From: Bacteroides faecis MAJ27
GTDB lineage: Bacteria > Bacteroidota > Bacteroidia > Bacteroidales > Bacteroidaceae
Reading direction: 5' to 3'
NCBI RefSeq assembly: GCF_900106755.1
Contig: NZ_FNNN01000009.1
Span: 62,001 to 126,000 of the forward strand
DNA: 64,000 bases
Part shown: positions 46,599 through 56,196 of the stretch, piece by piece
How positions within the stretch are numbered: position 1 is the first letter of the stretch
Layout: the number at the start of each line of letters is the position of its first letter
Translations under genes and position numbers: made by a program
Notes under the pieces: generated by a model
Seen by the model: the letters and a program-made list of their open reading frames with translations, nothing else
Databases searched by the model: none
What the model was told of the DNA's origin: nothing

Positions 46599-47255
46599 TT
46601 AATCTTTTTTAATTGTGCCATCCACCATATGTACCGTTCTATCGGTGATTTTAGCCAATCCCTCATCATGAGTGACTATCACGAAAGTCTGTCCCAGACG
46701 GTCCCTCAGGTCGAAGAACAATTGGTGTAAATCTTCTTTATTGTGTGTATCCAGGCTTCCGGAAGGTTCGTCCGCAAGGATGACAGCGGGGTGATTGATC
46801 AACGCACGGGCTACGGCAACCCGTTGCTTCTCTCCCCCCGACAGTTCGTTCGGCTTATGAGACGCACGCTCGGTGAGTCCCATGAAAGCCAGTATTTCCA
46901 TAGCACGGTCGGTAGCTTCCTTAGACGATACTCCGGCAATAAATGCAGGGATCATCACGTTCTCCAATGCGGTAAACTCCGGCAGAAGCTGATGAAACTG
47001 AAACACAAAGCCGATATTCTTATTGCGGAAGGCCGAAAGTTCTTTCTCCTTCATCCGGCTGACGACAGTTCCGTCAATCGCTACCGTACCCGCATCCGGC
47101 TCGTCGAGCGTTCCCATAATCTGCAACAGGGTGGTTTTTCCGGCACCGCTGGGACCGACAATACTGACGATCTCTCCTTTATTTATTTCCAGATCAATGC
47201 CTTTCAGCACCTGCAAAGAGCCAAAACTCTTGGTTATTCCTTCTAATTTGATCAT
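46599..47255 (-). CDS. lolD: LolD-type ABC transporter ATPase
   Basis: The 218-residue ATPase has Walker [10 protein letters not shown] (34-42), signature [15 protein letters not shown], Walker [13 protein letters not shown] and H-loop VIVTHDE, with the MacB/LolD-type spacing. LolD powers release of outer-membrane lipoproteins from the inner membrane together with LolC/E; no permease gene is adjacent. It lies 9 nt after tcdA. Confidence 0.85.
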   Translation of the reverse strand: MIKLEGITKSFGSLQVLKGIDLEINKGEIVSIVGPSGAGKTTLLQIMGTLDEPDAGTVAIDGTVVSRMKEKELSAFRNKNIGFVFQFHQLLPEFTALENVMIPAFIAGVSSKEATDRAMEILAFMGLTERASHKPNELSGGEKQRVAVARALINHPAVILADEPSGSLDTHNKEDLHQLFFDLRDRLGQTFVIVTHDEGLAKITDRTVHMVDGTIKKD

Positions 47256-47264
47256 AATAGCTTC

Positions 47265-47978
47265 TTAGATTCGTTTAATGACATATTCCGCCAGATAGCA
47301 GCCGAAAACCGCCGGCATATAGCTGACCGTTCCACAGGTAGATTTCTTATTCCGTTCGTCGTCGGTGAGCAATACCGCTTTCGGGTCCGCCTGCTCGGTA
47401 CTGAATACGACAGGCAGTTTACGCTTTACCCCCATCTTCTGCAAACGCTTCCGCACTGCTTTGCTGAGCCCGCAATGATAGGTATCCCAAAGATCAGCAA
47501 AACGTATCTGCGTTATATCGCTCTTCGCACCGGCTCCCATACTGGAAACAATCTTTATATGACGCTTCATCGCCTCATAAATCAGAAAACATTTAGGACT
47601 GATCGTGTCGATGGCATCCACTATAAAATCGAATCTGGCAGAGTCCAGCAATTCGGGAATATTCTCGTCTTTCAGGTAAACGGGTAAGACGGTGAGTTCA
47701 ATATCCGGATTGATATCCTTATATCGTGCCGCCAGCACTTCCGCCTTCGGCATCCCCAGAGTAGAGTGCATGGCAGGAAGCTGGCGATTCATATTGGTAG
47801 GCTGCACGGTATCGGCGTCTACAATCGTCATCCGCCCGACCCCTGCCCGGCAAAGCATTTCGGCAGCATACGCCCCTACGCCTCCCAGACCGACGACCAG
47901 TACATGCGAAGCCCGGATACGCTTCATTTTATCTTCTCCCAGCAGGAGTTCCGTCCGTTGTTGCCAGTTCTCTTCCAT
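47265..47978 (-). CDS. tcdA: tRNA threonylcarbamoyladenosine dehydratase
   Basis: The 237-residue ThiF/MoeB-fold protein has the nucleotide-binding GLGGVGAYAAEMLCRAGVG motif, the adenylation residues DADTVQPTNMNRQ and the TcdA-type C-terminal region (STCGTVSYMPAVFG). TcdA (CsdL) cyclises t6A37 of tRNA in an ATP-dependent step. Its ATG overlaps the antiporter stop by one base (TGATG). Confidence 0.88.
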   Translation of the reverse strand: MEENWQQRTELLLGEDKMKRIRASHVLVVGLGGVGAYAAEMLCRAGVGRMTIVDADTVQPTNMNRQLPAMHSTLGMPKAEVLAARYKDINPDIELTVLPVYLKDENIPELLDSARFDFIVDAIDTISPKCFLIYEAMKRHIKIVSSMGAGAKSDITQIRFADLWDTYHCGLSKAVRKRLQKMGVKRKLPVVFSTEQADPKAVLLTDDERNKKSTCGTVSYMPAVFGCYLAEYVIKRI

Positions 47979-50113
47979 CAGCTTTTCTTAAACCATTTAT
48001 AAAACCATTTGCCCACCTTTTCATAATGCTGCGATTCGTTGTAGCCACGCGGGTCGGAGAAAGATACAATTTCCTGCGGATCACCGAACTGGTCGGGATA
48101 CAGGATAATCAGACTGTTGTTCGAGAAGTATTTGCTCAACTGTGCCGGCAGACGTTCGAAAGAAGGATCATACGAGATAGAACCCCGGCGGGCCGAGATA
48201 ACGACGAATAAATGATCGTAGTTCACCTGTCCGGTCAACAGCAAAAGATCGCCCCACTCTTCGAGCATGGAAAACTCGGTCGGAGTGCCGCTGAATTTCT
48301 TCTTTACCAGTTGTTGCAGGCGCATCAGTGTACGTTCGTTGGCGAAGAAATGTACGCGACAGCCAAGAATACTTCCCATCCGGCAGAAATGCTCTACCCA
48401 TTTGGAGAAGCCTGTTTCAAATTCGGCTTTAGGCGGAACAGCGATGATAATACGGCGGAGCGTATTGACCGGCATCAGGAATTTGGCTATCATCACTTCG
48501 CGGTGAGTACCTTTCAGCAGACTTTCGGCAAGGTTTCCGAAAAAAGAATCGACAATATTGGCCTTGCGGTGCAGACCGATCACTACATCCGTAGCTTCAT
48601 ATTCCTTGATGGTATGTATAATTCCCGAAGCAATGTTCAAATCATAACGGCTCACCATCGTCACCGGGACATCGGCGGCAGCGGCAATCATCGCCGCTTT
48701 TTCCAGATTCCGCTTGCCTTGCAGTTCTTTATTCTCCGAGCTGTTATTGTCATTAATCACATTCAGGGCAATCATGCCATTCTTCTGCTTGGTATCTTTG
48801 ATGACTAGCGCAAGATTGACAAGGTTCTCAATCGTTTCCGGATTGGCTACCGGAATCAAAATCTGTTCCATCGTTTTCTTCACGCCCTTATCTTCCGGCT
48901 GCGTATCTTCATTCAGTGCAAAACGACGGGCGGAGCGTTCCGTTACCAGCGAACTGATCACACAGGTGAAAAGAATCATCACGACCGTACCGTTCAGCAC
49001 ATCATCATTGAGCAGCCGCTCGCCGTTCTCCATGATGATTTCGTGTCCGATCAGCACCGCTGCCAGTGTGGCTGCCGCCTGCGCATTACTCAATCCGAAG
49101 ATCATGCTGCGTTCATTGGACTGCATACGGTAAATCTTCTGCGTGAGCCATGCTGCCAGCCATTTGCTGAAAGTAGCTACCACCGTCATGACTATCGCCA
49201 CTTTCAGCGCTTCGCCACCTGTAAACAGACTGCGGACATCAATAATCATGCCGACACCGATCAGGAAATAAGGAATGAACAGGGCATTTCCTACAAATTC
49301 CAGCCGGTTCATCAATGGAGAAACATGAGGAATCAAACGGTTCAAGACCAAGCCTGCCAGGAAAGCTCCCAAAATACCTTCCATCCCAACAAACTCCATC
49401 AGTCCGCCGCCGAGGAAGACCATAGCCAGCACGAACACGAACTGCATCACACTGTCGTCATACTTCCGGAAAAACCAACGTCCGATACGGGGGAAGAAAA
49501 AGATGATGAGAAAACCCAGAAAGGCTACTTTCGCCACAAGGAATACCCAGAACAGACCGTCGACAGTGCCTTTGAACATTCCGCCTATGACAGCAAGGAT
49601 GATCAGGGCAAGAGTGACCGTAATCGCCGTACCGCCAATCGTAATATTGACACTGCGCAAACGGGACAACCCGTAACGGCTGATAATAGGATAAGCAATC
49701 AAGGTATGGGAAGCATACATACTGGCAAGCAATACGGCAGTAAGAAAACCATACCCCAGCATGCTCATACTGCTCCATATACCCAACGCCATAGGAATCA
49801 GGAAGGTAAGCAAGCCGAAGACAACACTTTTCATCCGGTTTTTCTTGAAGTCTTCCATGTCCATTTCAAGTCCGGCAAGGAACATGATATAGTAAAGTCC
49901 GACTTTACCGAACAATTCGAAACTGCTGTCACGATCGAGCACATGGAATCCGTGTTCGCCGATCAGCACACCCGCCAGAATCATACCGATAATATGAGGT
50001 ATATGAAGGCGCCCCAGAATCATCGGAGCAAACAGAATTATAATTAGTACCAAAAAAAACACCCACGTCGGATCAGTTATTGGTAACGCTAAATTGAATT
50101 CAAACAGGTTCAT
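47978..50113 (-). CDS. CPA2-family cation:proton antiporter with C-terminal USP-like domains
   Basis: The 711-residue protein has about 12-13 transmembrane helices in residues 10-400 (including GEHGFHVLDRDSSFELFGKV, LAGLEMDMEDFKKNR and GVGMIIDVRSLF, typical of KefB/NhaS-like CPA2 members), then a cytosolic part (about 415-705) resembling two universal-stress-protein folds. It exchanges Na+ or K+ for protons at the inner membrane. There is no RCK/TrkA-N domain; USP modules may bind a nucleotide such as c-di-AMP or ATP, which is inference. Confidence 0.9.
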   Translation of the reverse strand: MNLFEFNLALPITDPTWVFFLVLIIILFAPMILGRLHIPHIIGMILAGVLIGEHGFHVLDRDSSFELFGKVGLYYIMFLAGLEMDMEDFKKNRMKSVVFGLLTFLIPMALGIWSSMSMLGYGFLTAVLLASMYASHTLIAYPIISRYGLSRLRSVNITIGGTAITVTLALIILAVIGGMFKGTVDGLFWVFLVAKVAFLGFLIIFFFPRIGRWFFRKYDDSVMQFVFVLAMVFLGGGLMEFVGMEGILGAFLAGLVLNRLIPHVSPLMNRLEFVGNALFIPYFLIGVGMIIDVRSLFTGGEALKVAIVMTVVATFSKWLAAWLTQKIYRMQSNERSMIFGLSNAQAAATLAAVLIGHEIIMENGERLLNDDVLNGTVVMILFTCVISSLVTERSARRFALNEDTQPEDKGVKKTMEQILIPVANPETIENLVNLALVIKDTKQKNGMIALNVINDNNSSENKELQGKRNLEKAAMIAAAADVPVTMVSRYDLNIASGIIHTIKEYEATDVVIGLHRKANIVDSFFGNLAESLLKGTHREVMIAKFLMPVNTLRRIIIAVPPKAEFETGFSKWVEHFCRMGSILGCRVHFFANERTLMRLQQLVKKKFSGTPTEFSMLEEWGDLLLLTGQVNYDHLFVVISARRGSISYDPSFERLPAQLSKYFSNNSLIILYPDQFGDPQEIVSFSDPRGYNESQHYEKVGKWFYKWFKKS

Positions 50114-50236
50114 AGGTCCGTGGTTTTAGGATTTCAATGCAAAGGAACAAAAAAGTTCGCATACCTCCAATTCATAGGTAGATAGATTGAAATAATAATT
50201 CTTCGACAAAAATGCGGTTTATATGGCAAAATGTTA

Positions 50237-50244
50237 TAATTTTG
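50237..50244 (+). promoter_or_regulatory. -7 box of asd
   Basis: It reads TAATTTTG, 69 nt before the asd ATG. Confidence 0.55.
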
Positions 50245-50313
50245 CAGCCAAATCTATCCTATTCGTCAGAACTGGAAGATAAATACAGTATTCACATTTA
50301 ACAAAAGAAAAAG

Positions 50314-51321
50314 ATGAAAGTAGCTATTGTTGGCGTAAGCGGAGCCGTAGGACAGGAATTCCTGCGCGTGCTCGATGAGAGAAACTTCCCGATGGACGAG
50401 TTAGTTTTGTTCGGTTCTAAACGTAGTGCCGGAACAACTTATACTTTCCGCGGTAAACAGATCGAGGTCAAACTCTTACAACACAACGATGACTTTAAAG
50501 GAGTAGACATTGCTTTCACTTCTGCCGGTGCAGGAACATCCAAGGAGTTCGAGAAAACAATCACCAAGTATGGTGCTGTGATGATCGACAACTCCAGCGC
50601 TTTCCGTATGGACGCTGATGTACCTCTGGTAGTGCCCGAAGTAAATGCCGCAGACGCGTTGGAGCGTCCGCGTGGCGTCATTGCCAATCCTAACTGTACA
50701 ACTATCCAGATGGTAGTTGCACTGAAAGCCATCGAACAGCTTTCTCATATAAAAACCGTGCATGTTTCTACTTATCAGGCTGCCAGCGGTGCCGGTGCTG
50801 CCGCTATGGACGAGCTGTACGAACAATACCGTCAGGTATTGGCCAACGAGCCTGTGACTGTAGAGAAGTTTGCTTATCAGCTGGCATTCAACCTGATTCC
50901 GCAAATCGACGTGTTTACAGAAAACGGTTATACCAAAGAAGAAATGAAAATGTATAACGAAACACGCAAAATCATGCACTCTGACGTGAAAGTCAGCGCA
51001 ACTTGTGTACGTGTTCCTGCATTACGTGCTCACTCTGAAAGCATTTGGGTGGAAACAGAACGTCCGATCTCTGTGGAAGAAGCCCGCGAAGCATTTGCCA
51101 AAGGCGAAGGACTGGTGCTTCAGGACAACCCGGCAGAAAAGGATTATCCGATGCCGTTGTTCCTTGCAGGCAAAGATCCTGTCTACGTAGGACGTATCCG
51201 TAAAGACCTGACCAACGATAACGGACTGACATTCTGGATTGTAGGTGACCAGATCAAGAAAGGTGCCGCGCTGAATGCCGTGCAGATCGCTGAATACCTG
51301 ATCAAGGTAAAGAACGTATAA
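50314..51321 (+). CDS. asd: Aspartate-semialdehyde dehydrogenase
   Basis: The 335-residue enzyme has the NADP-binding [10 protein letters not shown] (7-16), the catalytic Cys128 in NPNCTTIQM, and the substrate motif [11 protein letters not shown]. It reduces aspartyl-phosphate in the pathway to lysine, threonine, methionine and diaminopimelate. It is monocistronic, with an intrinsic terminator 24 nt after the stop. Confidence 0.97.
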   Translation: MKVAIVGVSGAVGQEFLRVLDERNFPMDELVLFGSKRSAGTTYTFRGKQIEVKLLQHNDDFKGVDIAFTSAGAGTSKEFEKTITKYGAVMIDNSSAFRMDADVPLVVPEVNAADALERPRGVIANPNCTTIQMVVALKAIEQLSHIKTVHVSTYQAASGAGAAAMDELYEQYRQVLANEPVTVEKFAYQLAFNLIPQIDVFTENGYTKEEMKMYNETRKIMHSDVKVSATCVRVPALRAHSESIWVETERPISVEEAREAFAKGEGLVLQDNPAEKDYPMPLFLAGKDPVYVGRIRKDLTNDNGLTFWIVGDQIKKGAALNAVQIAEYLIKVKNV

Positions 51322-51344
51322 GATATATAGATAAGACCAGAATA

Positions 51345-51399
51345 AAGGTCGGCTTGCACTGTGACGATTGTCGCGTAGCAAGCCGGCCTTCTTTGTTTG
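51345..51399 (+). terminator. Intrinsic terminator of asd
   Basis: A 13-bp stem (AAGGTCGGCTTGC / GCAAGCCGGCCTT, one G-T pair) is followed by a T-rich tail CTTTGTTT. Confidence 0.85.
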
Positions 51400-51467
51400 C
51401 TTTGAAGCTACACACACTTTCTTTCCACATCTTCCAGTATCATCAGGCTATTCCCTATTCCCCTGTA

Positions 51468-51607
51468 GTTCCAAATTCAGTTCCAACCGTTGAAACAGCG
51501 TGTTTCATGCCTTGGAACAAAGTATTTCAAGCAATGAAACAAACTGTTTCAAGTAATGAAACAAAGTGTTTCAAGCGGTGGAACAAAGTGTTTCAAGCGC
51601 TTGAAAC
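51468..51607 (-). repeat. 22-bp-period palindrome array, copy 2 (GTTTC/GAAAC part)
   Basis: GTTTC-like cores start at 51480, 51502, 51524, 51546, 51568 and 51590 (GTTCC and ATTTC variants included), and GAAAC/GGAAC cores at 51492, 51514, 51536, 51558 and 51580, all exactly 22 bp apart; the last GAAAC is shifted by one to 51603. Units are GTTTC-N7-GAAAC-N5. Read on the minus strand it aligns with copy 1 at both edges: CGACAGGTG at the start and GGAACTAC at the end. Confidence 0.9.
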
Positions 51608-51647
51608 TTTTTGAAACACCTGTCGATAGAGTTGAATGAACCGCACC

Positions 51648-51668
51648 ATCCGGTCAGGTTGACCGGAT
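51648..51668. repeat. Short perfect palindrome inside copy 2
   Basis: ATCCGGTCA and TGACCGGAT flank a 3-nt loop GGT. It lies between the two periodic parts of the element; copy 1 has a degenerate counterpart around 29026-29046. Confidence 0.75.
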
Positions 51669-51715
51669 CTGTTGCTCCAATTCACCTGTTCTTTCAGAAG
51701 GCTTGAACCATTTAT

Positions 51716-51847
51716 CGGCCAATAATGCATGACGTCTCAGCTATTAACGTCTGATTTATCAGTTATTAACAGCCGGGACATCAAGCATTAATAGTTAACA
51801 TATCAAGCATTAACACACTAGAAATCAACAAATAACATCAGGAAAAC
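51716..51847 (-). repeat. 22-bp-period ATTAA array, copy 2 second part
   Basis: Six units of 22 bp carry ATTAA (AATAA in the first and last) starting at 51721, 51743, 51765, 51787, 51809 and 51831. Units two to five share a CARNNATTAA-type 10-bp head and a variable 12-bp tail. Copy 1 has the same core only twice in step (28995, 29017). Confidence 0.85.
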
Positions 51848-52120
51848 AATATACTACAGGACAAAAACAGAGTGAGAGCAAACGCTTGCTCTCACTCTGC
51901 TACCACAGTTGCTACCATAGCTGAAACACCGATGAACAAAGGGATACAGACAGACAGTGAGAGCATGGGAGCAAAACCTATGTTTAATTCACTTGGAGAG
52001 AAAAAGCAGGAAACGGAATCAAGCTATACCTATTTATGGGTACTCATATACCTAAAATTAACCATTATTTGCGATTGTACCATTGGCGATATAGAGCGAA
52101 ATTTGCACAAAATTTGTTCT

Positions 52121-54958
52121 ATGAGATCTTCTGCACTTAAAATAATGCTTTGCTTGCTTCTTTCTTTCACTGTTTTCAGAATTGAAGCCAGCCCCAACAT
52201 TTATTCTATCTCCGGTCGTATCTCCGACGAAAGGGCGGGTTCTCCATTACCCGGTGCATCCATCCTGATCAAAGGTACCTATTTGTGGGCAATATCCGAT
52301 CAAAAGGGAGAATTCACGATACAAGGAGTACAGGAAGGCAAGTATAATCTGGAAGTTTCCTTCCTCGGCTATGTTCCGGCCACAGTTCAAGTGGATGTGA
52401 ACCATCCTATAAAAGGATTAAAAATACTGTTGAAAGAAAATACGCTCGCATTGGATGATGTGGTGATTACCGCACAGGCTCCCAAAAGCGAACTGAATAC
52501 AACTCTTGTCATCGGAAGTAATGCGTTGGAACACTTGCAGGTATCTAATGTAAGCGATATCTCTTCCCTTCTTCCGGGAGGGAAAACGAAAGTTCCGAAC
52601 CTGACCAACAACAATGTATTTTCATTAAGAGACGGAGGTTCGTCTGCAGGTAACGCGGCATTCGGTACGGCAGTAGAAGTGGATGGCGTACGCATTGGCA
52701 ACAATTCCTCTTTTGGTAACATGAGCGGAATAGACACCCGCAACATTAGTGTAGCAGATATCGAGTCGGTCGAAGTCGTTACAGGAGTACCTTCGGCAGA
52801 ATATGGAGACCTGAACAGCGGTATGGTGAAGATACATACCAAAAAAGGCAAGACCCCGTGGAATATTCTCCTGTCTGTCAATCCCCGTACAGAACAGGTT
52901 TCCTTTTCTAAAGGACTGGATTTAGGGAATGACAAAGGTACTGTCAACATCAGCGGCGAATGGACCAAAGCCACTCAGAAATTAACTTCACCCTATACAT
53001 CTTACACACGAAGAGGATTCTCTGCCGGCTATAGCAATACATTCCGCAAGGTGCTTAGATTCGATGTCGGATTCACCGGCAACATTGGAGGTATGAACAC
53101 CAAGGACGATCCTGATGCATACACCGGAGAATACACGAAAGTAAGAGACAATGTATTTCGGGCAAACACCTCATTGACATGGTTGCTCAACAAGTCATGG
53201 GTTACCAACCTCAAACTTGACGCATCCGTATACTTCAATGACAATCACTCGCACGCGCATACCTTCTATTCTTACGCGTCCGAACAGCCTGCCGTTCACA
53301 CCGAACAAGAAGGCTATTTCATTGCCAACAAATTACCATATACCTTTTTTGCCGACCAGATCATCGATTCCAAAGAACTGGATTACGCCGCATCACTGAA
53401 ATATGAATGGAACCGACGGTTCAACCATGTGAACAGCAATCTGAAGGCCGGTGTTCAATGGAAAGGGACAGGAAACGCAGGAGAGGGAGAATACTATCAG
53501 GACCCTTCGTTAGCTCCTAACGGATATCGTCCGCGTCCGTACACATCTTATCCGTACATGCACAATGTTTCGCTTTATGCAGAAGAAAACTTATCATTCC
53601 CTGTCGGCAGCACAATGGTAAGACTCATGGCAGGCGTACGTTGGGAGAATCTGTTCATCAGCGGTACACAGTATGAGAAGTTGAATACGGTATCTCCCCG
53701 TTTCAATGCCCAATGGCAGTTGAACAGCCACATTTCCATCCGGGGCGGATGGGGAATTACCGAAAAGCTGCCGTCGTACTATGTATTGTATCCCAGACAG
53801 GAATACCGGGATATCCAGACATTCGGGCTTTCTTATAATAATAATGAGTCATCCTACATCTATTACAGTCAGCCATACACGTTGCTACACAACGAAAAGC
53901 TGCGCTGGCAGCGGAATCAGAATGCGGAACTAGGTATTGACATGAACATGGGCCGGACAAAAGTTTCATTGGTCGGATATTTCAACCGAACGAAACTGCC
54001 TTATAAATATACCAACAGCTATACTCCGTTTTCATACAATGTGCTTCAGTTACCGGACGGATTCAGCATGCCCGCCAATCCGCAGATCAATGTGGACAAC
54101 CAGACGGGAATGGTCTATATACGGGAAAACGAATCCAGCTATTGGACACCGATGGACGTAAAAGTAACAGATCAGACATTTGTCAAGTCTGCTTCACCGG
54201 ATAATGGAACGGATGTAGTCCGCAGAGGAGCCGAAATGATTGTCGACTTTCCGGAAATAACTCCTATCCGTACACAAATCCGGGTAGATGCCGCCTATAC
54301 GTATAGCAAATACATTGACAATTCGCTATCTTACTATTATCAGAACGGATGGTCGCACACCAGCCTTGCCAACCGTTCGTACCAATATGTAGGTATTTAT
54401 GCCAATGGCGACAATCCATCAGCAACAGCCAACGGCAAACGCACACACTCACTGGATGCAAATATCACAGCGATTACCCGTATCCCCAAAGCCAGACTGA
54501 TTATATCATGCAGGCTGGAAGCTTCTTTGGTGAAGCGGTCGCAAAACATATCCGAGTACAACGGCAGAGAATATGCTTTCAATGTCAGTCAGGACAATCA
54601 TACAAAAACAGGAGGAAGTATTTATGACGGCAATTCTTATACGGCCATCTATCCGGTGGCATATCTCGACCTGAACAATGAGGTGCATCCTTTTACCGAG
54701 GCCGAAGCCGGAAATCCGGAATTTGCCCATCTGATACGCAAGTCGGGCAACGCCTATACATTTGCCGCAGATGGATATGATCCTTATTTCTCCGCCAATA
54801 TTAATATCACCAAAGAGATCGGTGACCATGTATCTCTGTCTCTCAATGCTATTAACTTTACCAACTCACGACCGTATGTGAAATCGTATGCAACCGGTGT
54901 CAGTGCCGTTTTCACTCCGGATTTCTATTACGGACTCACTTGCCGCGTTAAATTTTAA
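52121..54958 (+). CDS. TonB-dependent outer-membrane receptor (FecA/CirA-like, not SusC)
   Basis: The ATG at 52121 gives a signal peptide (MRSSALKIMLCLLLSFTVF, ending IEAS), a carboxypeptidase-regulatory-like domain (SGRISDERAGSPLPGASILI), a TonB-box-like LDDVVITAQ, a plug with VEVDGVRIGNN and IESVEVVTGVPSAEYGDLNS, and a barrel ending YYGLTCRVKF (945 residues). It lacks a SusD partner, and the plug resembles siderophore/heme receptors more than glycan importers. It opens a nine-gene rightward cluster. The substrate is unknown; iron complexes are a reasonable guess given the PepSY, ABC and DUF4857 genes downstream. Confidence 0.88.
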   Translation: MRSSALKIMLCLLLSFTVFRIEASPNIYSISGRISDERAGSPLPGASILIKGTYLWAISDQKGEFTIQGVQEGKYNLEVSFLGYVPATVQVDVNHPIKGLKILLKENTLALDDVVITAQAPKSELNTTLVIGSNALEHLQVSNVSDISSLLPGGKTKVPNLTNNNVFSLRDGGSSAGNAAFGTAVEVDGVRIGNNSSFGNMSGIDTRNISVADIESVEVVTGVPSAEYGDLNSGMVKIHTKKGKTPWNILLSVNPRTEQVSFSKGLDLGNDKGTVNISGEWTKATQKLTSPYTSYTRRGFSAGYSNTFRKVLRFDVGFTGNIGGMNTKDDPDAYTGEYTKVRDNVFRANTSLTWLLNKSWVTNLKLDASVYFNDNHSHAHTFYSYASEQPAVHTEQEGYFIANKLPYTFFADQIIDSKELDYAASLKYEWNRRFNHVNSNLKAGVQWKGTGNAGEGEYYQDPSLAPNGYRPRPYTSYPYMHNVSLYAEENLSFPVGSTMVRLMAGVRWENLFISGTQYEKLNTVSPRFNAQWQLNSHISIRGGWGITEKLPSYYVLYPRQEYRDIQTFGLSYNNNESSYIYYSQPYTLLHNEKLRWQRNQNAELGIDMNMGRTKVSLVGYFNRTKLPYKYTNSYTPFSYNVLQLPDGFSMPANPQINVDNQTGMVYIRENESSYWTPMDVKVTDQTFVKSASPDNGTDVVRRGAEMIVDFPEITPIRTQIRVDAAYTYSKYIDNSLSYYYQNGWSHTSLANRSYQYVGIYANGDNPSATANGKRTHSLDANITAITRIPKARLIISCRLEASLVKRSQNISEYNGREYAFNVSQDNHTKTGGSIYDGNSYTAIYPVAYLDLNNEVHPFTEAEAGNPEFAHLIRKSGNAYTFAADGYDPYFSANINITKEIGDHVSLSLNAINFTNSRPYVKSYATGVSAVFTPDFYYGLTCRVKF

Positions 54959-54962
54959 ACTT

Positions 54963-56195
54963 ATGAAGCGATCTATATACATATTATTAGTAACTGTTGT
55001 TTATGCCGTAGCCGGATGCACGGACATCGACAAGGCCAATCCTTATGATGACCAGCTGCATACGCTGCAAGTCACCGCCGTTTATCCGGATGAATACGCT
55101 GAATATCTCCGGGAGGGAGTGACTGTGAAAATAGAGGATGTGGACCGTGGCAACTCTTACCGGACAAAGACCGACAAGAAGGGAACGGCACAATTCTCAC
55201 TGACCAATGGTATATACCGCATACAGGTCAGCGACAAGAATGGAACGCATATCTTCAACGGACTGGCAGACAATGTGAAACTGGTCAACAGCGACATGAC
55301 CTTCAGTCTTCCATTGACTCATTCCAGAGCCGGAACAATCATTATCAAAGAAATCTATTGCGGAGGATGCAAAAAGCTGCCACTGGAAGGAGATTACCAG
55401 TCCGACAAATACATCATCCTGCACAACAACGATTCGGAAGTACAGTACCTCGACAGCTTGTGCTTTGGAGCACTCGATCCTTATAATTCACACTCTACCA
55501 ATGTATGGGTGACACAAGACGAGATGACCGGAGCAACGATCTTCCCCGATTTCGCCCCCGTTATCCAGTGCATCTGGCAGTTTGGCGGTACCGGCAAATC
55601 GTTCCCCCTCCAACCGGGTGAAGATGCAGTCATTGCCATCAACGGAGCGATCGATCATGCGGCGCAATACCCGCAATCTGTCAACCTGAACAAACCCGGG
55701 TACTTTGTATGCTATAACAATGTTTATTTCCCGAATACGCTGTACCATCCGGCTCCGGGCGATCAAATCACACCGGACCACCACCTGAATGTAGTCATCA
55801 AGACAGGACAAGCCAATGCGTATTCTTACTCGATTTTTTCTCCCGCCACCATCATCTTCAAGGCTAAAGGGACTACCATACAGGACTATGTTCTTGGAGC
55901 GGGCAACGTCATACAAAAGCCCGGAAGCACAGTGGACCAGGTCATAAAGATTCCTCTGGACTGGGTGATTGACGGAGCGGAAGTATATTATGGCGGTTCT
56001 TCAAGCAACAAAAAGAGAATCTCCCCTTCTATTGATGCCGGCTACGTCACCCAAAGTGCAACGTACAGCGGACGCAGCCTATATCGCCATATAGACGAAG
56101 AGGCCACGCAGGAGGCAGGCTATGAGGTAATGGCAGATACGAACAACTCTTCTACCGATTTTTATGAACGGGATAAACCATCATTGCATGAGTAA
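54963..56195 (+). CDS. DUF4876 lipoprotein
   Basis: The start is the ATG at 54963, 4 nt after the receptor stop, giving a lipoprotein signal (YAVAGC) and 410 residues. An Ig-like/carboxypeptidase-regulatory domain (about 35-120) is followed by a DUF4876 body with lamin-tail-like features (IIIKEIYCGGC, DKYIILHNNDSEVQYLD). A Cys pair (CGGC) in that body could bind metal, though this is speculative. The family occurs next to TonB receptors, and I infer an outer-membrane partner of the receptor. Confidence 0.82.
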   Translation: MKRSIYILLVTVVYAVAGCTDIDKANPYDDQLHTLQVTAVYPDEYAEYLREGVTVKIEDVDRGNSYRTKTDKKGTAQFSLTNGIYRIQVSDKNGTHIFNGLADNVKLVNSDMTFSLPLTHSRAGTIIIKEIYCGGCKKLPLEGDYQSDKYIILHNNDSEVQYLDSLCFGALDPYNSHSTNVWVTQDEMTGATIFPDFAPVIQCIWQFGGTGKSFPLQPGEDAVIAINGAIDHAAQYPQSVNLNKPGYFVCYNNVYFPNTLYHPAPGDQITPDHHLNVVIKTGQANAYSYSIFSPATIIFKAKGTTIQDYVLGAGNVIQKPGSTVDQVIKIPLDWVIDGAEVYYGGSSSNKKRISPSIDAGYVTQSATYSGRSLYRHIDEEATQEAGYEVMADTNNSSTDFYERDKPSLHE

Positions 56196-56196
56196 T

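Larger units (their letters stand above)
51322..52120. other. Repeat-rich intergenic region between asd and the TonB receptor cluster
   Basis: No gene is supported in these 799 bases. They hold the asd terminator, the second 22-bp-lattice element (51468-51847) and an AT-rich leader (51848-52120) for the TonB receptor. The receptor frame is open back to 51872, but that part lacks a signal peptide and is treated as untranslated. Confidence 0.75.

Noticed and set aside
51354..51614. An 86-codon open frame over the copy 2 array.
   Set aside because: The repeat period is 22 bp, so units change frame; it overlaps the asd terminator and shows no protein features.
51872..52120. N-terminal extension of the TonB receptor from the upstream ATG.
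   Set aside because: The extra 83 residues lack a signal peptide and would bury the real one; the ATG at 52121 starts a normal signal.
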